DNA of 64,000 nucleotides from assembly GCA_947493575.1 (NCBI GenBank), contig CANLRQ010000003.1, positions 1-64,000 on the forward strand. Reading direction: 5' to 3'. A program made the position numbers and the translations under genes. This DNA comes from an uncultured Marinomonas sp. (lineage in GTDB: Bacteria > Pseudomonadota > Gammaproteobacteria > Pseudomonadales > Marinomonadaceae). A model generated the notes under the pieces. That model saw only the letters and a program-made list of their open reading frames with translations. It had not been told where the DNA came from and searched no databases. Below are positions 58,035 through 64,000 of this stretch, piece after piece. Positions within the stretch are counted from its first letter, which is position 1. Each line of letters begins with the position of its first letter.

Positions 58035-58781
58035 TTAACTCTCTGTACTGCCTTCATTATGAAGAATATTTAAATAGGATGTAACGATATTATCCCAGCC
58101 AAGATCTAACGCTTCTATTGTTAAAGCGTGACCGATAGAAACTTCTGTAATTAACCCCTTTTCACAAAGAGCACCCACATTTTCGAGGTCAAGATCATGT
58201 CCTGCATTTACTTTTAAGCCGGCTTTTATCGCCGCTTCAGCCGTTAATTCGTATTGTTCCAACGTAGCCTGAAACGACTCAGTTGAATAGGCATTCGCAT
58301 AAGCTTCCGTGTATAGCTCTACCCTATCTGCCCCAATATCTTTAGCTAGCATCATGCTTTCTGGATCCGGATCCATAAACAACACCACACGAATGCCTTT
58401 ATCTTTTAACTTTGCAATAATTGGTCTTAACGCATCTTGATCACGACCTAAATTCCAACCATGATCTGATGTAAGTTGATTTGGATCATCTGGAACCAAT
58501 GTGCATTGATCCGGTACCACTTCTAATACGACATCAAGAAAATTCGCATCAGGAAACCCTTCAATATTAAGTTCTCTATCTGGGTAACGACTCAATAGAT
58601 TCTTTAGATCATGGGCATCTTGATAAGTAGCATGACGCTGATCTGGTCGAGGATGAATGGTCAAGCCGAATGCCCCCAAAGAAAGCACACGTTCAGCCAT
58701 AGTTACCATATTAGGATAATCTCGTCCGCGAGAATTACGTAACAAACCAATTTTGTTCAAATTTACACTTAAATGCGTCAT
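58035..58781 (-). CDS. pdxJ: pyridoxine 5'-phosphate synthase
   Basis: PdxJ forms pyridoxine phosphate from deoxyxylulose phosphate and 3-amino-2-oxopropyl phosphate. The 248-aa TIM-barrel protein has LSVNLNKIGLLRNSRG, LTIHPRPDQRHA, RVVLFMDPDPE, RVELYTEAYA, NAGHDLDLEN and VSIGHALTIEAL. The start is at MTHLSVNLN, matching the family; the longest ORF adds 29 unlikely residues. It is divergent from the lipoprotein hydrolase gene. Confidence 0.95.
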   Translation of the reverse strand: MTHLSVNLNKIGLLRNSRGRDYPNMVTMAERVLSLGAFGLTIHPRPDQRHATYQDAHDLKNLLSRYPDRELNIEGFPDANFLDVVLEVVPDQCTLVPDDPNQLTSDHGWNLGRDQDALRPIIAKLKDKGIRVVLFMDPDPESMMLAKDIGADRVELYTEAYANAYSTESFQATLEQYELTAEAAIKAGLKVNAGHDLDLENVGALCEKGLITEVSIGHALTIEALDLGWDNIVTSYLNILHNEGSTES

Positions 58782-58980
58782 GACAGTCTCTCTAAAAAAA
58801 TCCCTTGTAGTATAAAGTAATGTCATACAAAGTTTTAAGTCCTTTCTTTTCATGTTTCTGTAAATCAATTAATCGTATAATTAGAATGAGTGTTTATATA
58901 TCGTAAACTTTGTTGAACTTTTCAAAGCAAGCGTTATCTTACTTCGCAATTATAGTTCTCATTTAAAAACAGGTTTAACT

Positions 58981-59820
58981 ATGAAAGTTTGGATATTATG
59001 TATTGTTTCATTTGCGCTTATCGCCTGTTCAGGGCAGAAGCAAGAACTTGATAAAAATGCTGAGATAACAAAACGTGTTGAAATGACACCCAATTTATTA
59101 GTTCAGCACACACTGCAAGAAGAGAACTACCAATTACATTATGTAAGCAACGGCAATACAGAGAAACCCAGTATATTATTTGTCCATGGAACACCTGGTA
59201 GCTGGGGATCATTCTCACGCTACTTTGAAGATCAGCAACTTGCCTCAGACTACCATATCAATTCCCTTGATCGCCCGGGTTGGGGGTCATCTTCATATCC
59301 AAATGGAGATTTTCCTAAACGGCTATCCGATCAATCAGATTTACTTGGCCCTATTTTGCACGACATATGGAAGAACAATGGCCAACAGAAAATTTTAATT
59401 ATAGGACACTCTTTAGGTGGATCTTTGGTTCCTAAACTGGCCGTTGACTACCCTAATTATGTCAAAGGCGTGTTAATCCTCGCTGGAGATATTGACCCTG
59501 AACTCGCCGAAGCTCGCTGGTTCAATCACGCATTAGATTTATTTCCAAAACAATGGATACCAGAGTTTTGGTACAATTCAAATCAAGAAGTGCTTGAACT
59601 AAGACCTGAACTTGCTCAGTTGCAAGATGAGTTTAGTCAACTAACCATACCAATGATGGTACTACAAGGCACTGATGACGATCTTGTACGACCACAAAAT
59701 GCGGCATTTGCAGAATCACTTTTCCCAAATATAGAAGTCGTGTGGTTAGAGGGCGCAAGCCATATCATTAATTTAACGCATTCTGAGAATGTGAAAGAAG
59801 CCATTGGCTCATTTTATTGA
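58981..59820 (+). CDS. alpha/beta hydrolase lipoprotein
   Basis: The 279-aa protein has a lipoprotein signal (MKVWILCIVSFALIAC, lipidated Cys16). An alpha/beta-hydrolase fold follows: oxyanion region HGTPGSWGSF, nucleophile elbow GHSLGGSL (catalytic Ser), acid in GTDDDLV and His in GASHIIN. The substrate is unknown. Asp/Ser-type residues after the Cys do not decide inner versus outer membrane. Its TGA stop overlaps the first bases of dispersed repeat copy B. Confidence 0.87.
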   Translation: MKVWILCIVSFALIACSGQKQELDKNAEITKRVEMTPNLLVQHTLQEENYQLHYVSNGNTEKPSILFVHGTPGSWGSFSRYFEDQQLASDYHINSLDRPGWGSSSYPNGDFPKRLSDQSDLLGPILHDIWKNNGQQKILIIGHSLGGSLVPKLAVDYPNYVKGVLILAGDIDPELAEARWFNHALDLFPKQWIPEFWYNSNQEVLELRPELAQLQDEFSQLTIPMMVLQGTDDDLVRPQNAAFAESLFPNIEVVWLEGASHIINLTHSENVKEAIGSFY

Positions 59821-59896
59821 GTTATAAATGCGCATTTTAAGTTTGTTTTTAACAAAGTATTAGCAATCGTAGCAGTCGTGCAAAGGTTTTACTGTA
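59819..59896 (+). repeat. dispersed ~78-bp repeat, copy B
   Basis: This is the same sequence family as 35311-35390, in the same window orientation. It starts at the hydrolase stop codon (TGAGTTATAAATG) and runs into the first of three 24-bp tandem units. No ORF or terminal repeats are seen. Confidence 0.85.
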
Positions 59897-59948
59897 TAGT
59901 AGTGCAAAGGTCTTACTGTACAGTAGTGCAAAGGTCTTACTGTACAGT
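59877..59948 (+). repeat. three tandem 24-bp repeats upstream of the Tag-like gene
   Basis: The unit AGTGCAAAGGTCTTACTGTA continues with CAGT. Units 2 (59901-59924) and 3 (59925-59948) are identical and unit 1 differs at a few positions. Each ends in the palindrome ACTGTACAGT (ACTGTATAGT in unit 1). It expands the 3' end of dispersed repeat B. It lies about 60 bp before the Tag-like start codon, so it could influence that gene's promoter. Confidence 0.95.
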
Positions 59949-60010
59949 AGTGCACGAATTTATTAAAAACGGCTTCTTCTCTATTAATCAAACAGTAAAG
60001 TTTTATACAA

Positions 60011-60691
60011 ATGACAGTCAAATACGAACCTTTTGAAGACATTTATCAACGTGCATCAGCAAGACATGGTGAAGACTTTTTACAGAGCAACCTTATACCC
60101 CCCCTAGATAAAGCAGCTCTTTATGCCATTGATGACAGTAAATGGTTATCAGAAATGACAAAGAAAGTTTTCCAATCAGGCATTAACTGGCAAGTTGTAA
60201 GAAACAAATGGGAGGGCTTTGAAGAAGTCTTCTTTGAGTTTGATATTGAGAAAATGACACTGATTGCTGATGAAATGTGGGAAGATAAAGCCAAAGATAC
60301 CCGTATTATCCGAAATTTAGGGAAAGTTCTTACCATAAAAGATAATGCCGCAATGATATTTGATGCCCAACAAAAACATGGCTCTTTTGCAAAAATGATC
60401 GCTGACTGGCCCGAATCAGACATTGTGAATTTATGGCGATACCTTAAGAAGAACGGAAAAAGGCTTGGCGGTAACACAGGGCCTTACTCACTTCGAGCAA
60501 TGGGGAAAGATACTTTCTTGCTTACAACAGACGTTGAAGGCTATTTACGTAATAGAGAAATTATTACCACAGGCAGAGATACACAAGCTGCTTTAAATGC
60601 GTCCCAAGAGGCTTTTAACTTCTGGCACGAAGAAAGCGGCTTACCTTATTGCCAAATCAGCCAATGCATTGCCTTTGGCGTAAATGCTTAA
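60011..60691 (+). CDS. Tag-like DNA-3-methyladenine glycosylase family protein
   Basis: The 226-aa protein belongs to the adenine-glycosylase (Tag/COG2818) fold, with MTKKVFQSGINWQVVRNKWEGFEEVFFEFD and the DNA-binding/active-site region DTRIIRNLGKVLTIKDNA. It lacks the N-terminal Cys-His zinc motif of classical Tag, so it is a paralogous subgroup whose base specificity is uncertain. Its TAA stop is part of the TTAA target duplicated by the adjoining MITE. Confidence 0.85.
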   Translation: MTVKYEPFEDIYQRASARHGEDFLQSNLIPPLDKAALYAIDDSKWLSEMTKKVFQSGINWQVVRNKWEGFEEVFFEFDIEKMTLIADEMWEDKAKDTRIIRNLGKVLTIKDNAAMIFDAQQKHGSFAKMIADWPESDIVNLWRYLKKNGKRLGGNTGPYSLRAMGKDTFLLTTDVEGYLRNREIITTGRDTQAALNASQEAFNFWHEESGLPYCQISQCIAFGVNA

Positions 60692-60953
60692 GGAAGGTGC
60701 GAATAAGTCTACTCAGCCTCAGTCTTTCAGAGAAATCGTCAAATAAGGCACGATTCTGCAAGAATGTTAATACCTTTCAAAGAGTCATAACGCAATGTGA
60801 CGTTTTCTCTGGAAGACCCGCAGGGCATAGTCTAAAAGCCTGTATTCTTTGTTGAGCATCTCGAAAATAGACCAACTATTCCCATTCGATACTCGCCTCA
60901 AATAGCAGGCTTTTATCCACATGCTGAGACAAGAGGACTTATTCGCACCTTCC
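60692..60953 (-). mobile_element. IS5-type MITE, copy 2 (262 bp)
   Basis: The ends GGAAGGTGCGAATAAGTC and GACTTATTCGCACCTTCC are perfect 18-bp inverted repeats of IS5 type. Exact TTAA duplications flank them (60688-60691 and 60954-60957). There is no transposase. On the minus strand the interior aligns with copy 1 (54201-54382), with about 80 bp more near one end, so copy 1 is an internally deleted relative. It is inserted at the stop codon of the Tag-like gene. Confidence 0.93.
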
Positions 60954-61047
60954 TTAACAAAGTATGAATTAGTCACCTTGATTTTCAATTAATTACCCTA
61001 ACTATTACCAATCATTCTTTTACCATTCCTTATTTACGGAGCACTTA

Positions 61048-61680
61048 ATGGCCGATTTTCGTATCGATATAATTTCTGACTTTGTCTGCCCTTGGAGCTA
61101 TCTCGGTTATAACCGTTTAAAGCAAGCAATTAACCAGCTTGGAGATGACTATCGTTTTGATATTAAATGGCAACCTTTTGAGCTTCATCCAGAGATTGAT
61201 TCACAAGGAGTAGATAGAGAAAGTTACCTCTCAAAAAAGTTTGCCAGTAGTGAAAAACTCGCAGAAGCAACACACGCCTTACAGCAGATAGGAATTGAAG
61301 AAGGAATCCAATTTAACTTTACCGATAAAGATATTCTTCCAAATACTTTTTTAGCTCATAGACTGGTTATGATAGCCAATCAACGCTCATTGGGCACACA
61401 ACTTGCGCTTGCGTTGTATCATGCCTATTTCACAGAAGGCAAAAACATTGGTGATGTCAGTGTATTAGAAGAAATCGCTCAAAGTATCGGTATGAAAGAT
61501 GAAGATATTGAAGAAGCTTTTACAGAAAAGTCTAAGCTGATTATTGAAAAGAAAATTAAACGCTTTCAAGAGTTAGAAATATTATCTGCACCAACCTATG
61601 TTATTAATGATAAATTCGTTATACATGGTGCTCACACACCTGACTCTTTCTTTAAGGTATTAACTGATATTGTTAAATAA
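61048..61680 (+). CDS. FrnE-type DsbA-family oxidoreductase
   Basis: The 210-aa protein has the DsbA-like thioredoxin fold of the FrnE group, starting FRIDIISDFVCPWSYLGYNRL. The active-site position is CPWS rather than CxxC, so only one Cys is present there. The helical insertion and the cis-Pro region LSAPTYVINDKFVIHGAH are typical. There is no signal peptide, so it is cytoplasmic. The reaction could be glutathione- or thiol-dependent isomerase/oxidoreductase chemistry. Confidence 0.87.
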   Translation: MADFRIDIISDFVCPWSYLGYNRLKQAINQLGDDYRFDIKWQPFELHPEIDSQGVDRESYLSKKFASSEKLAEATHALQQIGIEEGIQFNFTDKDILPNTFLAHRLVMIANQRSLGTQLALALYHAYFTEGKNIGDVSVLEEIAQSIGMKDEDIEEAFTEKSKLIIEKKIKRFQELEILSAPTYVINDKFVIHGAHTPDSFFKVLTDIVK

Positions 61681-61714
61681 CCCCTTCCTTAGCAAACTCA
61701 GTATGGCAAACATA

Positions 61715-61751
61715 AAGGGACGATGAACACTAATAGAGTTCATCGTCCCTT
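61715..61751. terminator. bidirectional terminator between the FrnE-like gene and parC
   Basis: AAGGGACGATGAAC pairs perfectly with GTTCATCGTCCCTT across a short loop, midway between two convergent stop codons. U-tracts are weak in both directions, but the 14-bp GC-containing stem is strong. Confidence 0.8.
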
Positions 61752-61756
61752 CCATT

Positions 61757-64000
61757 CTATGCTAGATCTGAATTAGACTGCGCACTTTTACCTTCACCTA
61801 TACGTACCTCAAATTGATCGACCCTCTGGAACCCTCTTGGCAGTTTAAGTCCTCTCCTACCTCTTTCACCGCGATAATCCGCTAAATCTTTCGCCGTCAG
61901 AGATAAAAAGCGTTTTCCAGAATGCGCTAACAAAAGATCATCATCCAAAACACTTACAACAGTTTGTACAAACTCCTCTCTTGTCGAGGCTCTTGTCGCT
62001 GGAATACTTAGCATTTTATTGCCTTTACCTTTAGACATCTGAGGTAAAGACCCTGCTTTAAATACCAACATTCTGCCTTCATTAGAAACAACAACTATGT
62101 CGCTCTTTTCAGGGGATGAGACCTTAATTGGCGGCACTACTTCGGCACCATTAGGTAATGTAAGCGATGCTTTACCCGCTTTATTTTTTGCATGTAAATC
62201 TTTTAAGCACGCAATAAAACCATATCCTGCATCACTGGATAATAGATAAAATGAATCATCAGAGTCCAATATTGCTGCGACTATATGGATGTCTTTTTCT
62301 AAACTTATACGGCCTGTAATAGGTTCACCTTGCCCTCTTGCAGAAGGCAATAAGTGCGCTTTAATAGAATAGGTTCTTCCATTAGATGCAAGCAAAACTA
62401 ACGTTTGGTTAGAGCGGCCTTTTGTTGATAATAAGAACTCATCCCCTGACTTAAAGCTCAATCCTGTTACATCAATATCATGGCCCTTCGCTGCTCGTAT
62501 CCAACCTTGCTTCGAAAGCACAACCGTTATCGGATCATTTGATAATAAATCTTCTTCGGTAAACGCTTGGGACTCTTTACGAGCAACAATCGGAGTACGT
62601 CTGTCATCCCCATGTTGTTCAATGGCTTCTTCAATTTCCTTTATAATAAGTTTTTTTAACTTACTATCAGAAGCCAATAAACCTTCTAAACGCTTTCTTT
62701 CTTTTTCAAGCTCATCCTGTTCCCCTCGAATACGCATTTCTTCTAACTTAGCAAGATGGCGTAGTTTTAATTCCAATATGGATTCAGCCTGAGTGTCGGA
62801 TAAGGAAAAACGTTCAATTAAAACGGGCTTTGGTTTGTCCTCTGTTCGAATAATATGAATTACTTCATCAATATTCAAAAAGGCAATCAATAAACCTTCT
62901 AAAATATGCAGTCGGTTAATCACTTTATCCAAACGAAACTGTAAACGTCGACGAACAACATTGATGCGAAAACGTAACCACTCTAATAAAAATGCTTTTA
63001 GCCCTTTTACCTGAGGCAAACCATCCAAACCAATAACATTCATATTTACTCGATAAGAACGTTCAAGGTCTGTGGTAGCAAATAAATGCGCCATAACTGC
63101 ATCAATATCAACCCGATTTGACTTAGGAACAATCACTAATCTCGTTGGGTTTTCATGATCCGACTCATCTTTGAGGTCAACAATCATCGGCAGTTTTTTA
63201 GCCTGCATCTGTGCAGCAATCTGCTCTAAAACTTTATTACCTGAAACTTGATGAGGCAGCTCGTGAATAACCACTTCTCCCTCTTCTATAACATAACGAG
63301 CTCTGGCTTTGATTTGCCCTTTACCCGTTTCATACAGTTTTCTCAAGTCCGTACGAGACGTTATTAACTCACCGCCTGTAGGAAAATCAGGGCCATTAAC
63401 AAACTCCAGCAAATCATCCAGTTCAGCCTTCGGATGATTTAATAAGTGAACACAAGCTTGCCCAACTTCTCTTAGATTATGAGGAGGGATATCCGTCGCC
63501 ATGCCAACAGCAATACCAGTAGTTCCATTTAGTAATAGATTAGGAAGACGGGCAGGCAAGACAGATGGTTCATTTAATGTCCCATCAAAATTAGGCACCC
63601 AATCAACCGTTCCTTGCGACACTTCTTTTAATAAAATATCAGAGTATTTTGATAAGCGTGATTCTGTATAACGCATAGCGGCAAACGACTTTGGATCGTC
63701 TGGAGCACCCCAGTTTCCTTGTCCATCTACAAGCGGATAACGATAGGAAAAAGGCTGGGCCATTAAGACCATCGCTTCATAACAAGCACTGTCACCATGG
63801 GGATGAAATTTACCCAATACATCCCCTACCGTTCTGGCAGACTTTTTATATTTAGCTGTCGCTTTTAAACCTAGCTCACTCATTGCATACACAATACGTC
63901 GTTGAACAGGCTTTAGACCATCTCCTATATGAGGCAATGCTCGGTCTAAAATAACGTACATGGAATAATTTAAATACGCTTTTTCCGTATAATCACGTAA
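61757..64000 (-). CDS. parC: DNA topoisomerase IV subunit A (5' end beyond window)
   Basis: ParC is the DNA-cleaving subunit of topoisomerase IV, which decatenates chromosomes. The reading frame stays open to position 64000, encoding [13 protein letters not shown] before [16 protein letters not shown], so the true start lies about 20-30 codons outside. Visible features are the quinolone-resistance region [12 protein letters not shown] with the usual Ser and Glu, the catalytic Tyr in AMRYTESRL, coiled-coil gate helices, and a C-terminal beta-propeller from about 62590 downwards. Length and motifs favour ParC over GyrA; no GyrA-box is seen. Confidence 0.95.
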   Translation of the reverse strand, partial: LRDYTEKAYLNYSMYVILDRALPHIGDGLKPVQRRIVYAMSELGLKATAKYKKSARTVGDVLGKFHPHGDSACYEAMVLMAQPFSYRYPLVDGQGNWGAPDDPKSFAAMRYTESRLSKYSDILLKEVSQGTVDWVPNFDGTLNEPSVLPARLPNLLLNGTTGIAVGMATDIPPHNLREVGQACVHLLNHPKAELDDLLEFVNGPDFPTGGELITSRTDLRKLYETGKGQIKARARYVIEEGEVVIHELPHQVSGNKVLEQIAAQMQAKKLPMIVDLKDESDHENPTRLVIVPKSNRVDIDAVMAHLFATTDLERSYRVNMNVIGLDGLPQVKGLKAFLLEWLRFRINVVRRRLQFRLDKVINRLHILEGLLIAFLNIDEVIHIIRTEDKPKPVLIERFSLSDTQAESILELKLRHLAKLEEMRIRGEQDELEKERKRLEGLLASDSKLKKLIIKEIEEAIEQHGDDRRTPIVARKESQAFTEEDLLSNDPITVVLSKQGWIRAAKGHDIDVTGLSFKSGDEFLLSTKGRSNQTLVLLASNGRTYSIKAHLLPSARGQGEPITGRISLEKDIHIVAAILDSDDSFYLLSSDAGYGFIACLKDLHAKNKAGKASLTLPNGAEVVPPIKVSSPEKSDIVVVSNEGRMLVFKAGSLPQMSKGKGNKMLSIPATRASTREEFVQTVVSVLDDDLLLAHSGKRFLSLTAKDLADYRGERGRRGLKLPRGFQRVDQFEVRIGEGKSAQSNSDLA

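Noticed and set aside
59877..59948. LexA boxes in the CTGTACAG palindromes
   Set aside because: The LexA box of gammaproteobacteria is CTGT-N8-ACAG. Here the half-sites abut with no spacer, so the resemblance is only partial.
60785..60988. 67-codon open frame on the minus strand
   Set aside because: It lies inside the MITE and shares its sequence with the other MITE copy, with no transposase motif and no ribosome site.

Overview
The window looks like part of the chromosome of a marine gammaproteobacterium, most likely a Marinomonas-like member of the Oceanospirillales. This is inferred from moderate-to-low GC, the sdh-suc-lpd cluster divergent from gltA, the DUF2066-purM-purN-DUF3108 neighbourhood, an assimilatory nitrate locus of the NasST type, and a Lap-type adhesin control locus. 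No rRNA or tRNA gene is visible. Most of the window is core metabolism; accessory DNA is limited to the left end and a few small repeats.

Layout. 1-1284: a single integron-type gene cassette carrying an orphan ParA-like ATPase, flanked by two attC-like sites on the minus strand, with no integrase in view. 1285-2135: non-coding, REP-like, with a ~245-bp block present twice. 2136-7249: sbcDC nuclease operon. 7437-13055: a ferredoxin-like protein, two peptidases (pepD and an M32 carboxypeptidase) and glutathione reductase, all minus strand. 13317-15438: xthA, an ArsR regulator and a secreted ATP-dependent DNA ligase (LigE type). 15592-28562: lhgO and the TCA block sdhCDAB, sucAB-lpd-sucCD, all minus strand, with gltA divergent (29109-30389). 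30489-34356: a DUF2066 protein and a small Cys-rich protein, divergent from purM-purN-DUF3108. 34362-34958: mobA.

35450-49133 is a nitrate assimilation regulon in three minus-strand units: nasTS; nrtABD-FAD reductase-nirBD; and nasA-trpD2. Each unit has a good sigma-54 (-24/-12) promoter match. Two of them (nrtA and nasA) have a leader with an intrinsic terminator whose 5' arm overlaps a short hairpin with an A1/G4 hexaloop. This is the architecture expected for antitermination by the ANTAR protein NasT. The picture is nitrogen control of initiation through sigma-54, plus nitrate/nitrite control of elongation through NasS-NasT.

49337-57071 encodes a LuxR-type regulator, the type I secretion pair LapC/LapB, a small conserved protein, the c-di-GMP receptor LapD and the periplasmic protease LapG. 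The adhesin substrate itself is not in the window. 57104-64000 holds DUF1244, a DTW-domain tRNA modification enzyme, pdxJ, a lipoprotein hydrolase, a Tag-like glycosylase, a FrnE-like DsbA protein and parC, which runs off the right edge.

Small mobile and repeat DNA: two related MITEs with IS5-type terminal inverted repeats, each inserted exactly at the stop codon of a gene; a ~78-bp dispersed repeat present twice, one copy extended by three 24-bp tandem units; and a perfect 15-bp-arm palindrome inside purN.
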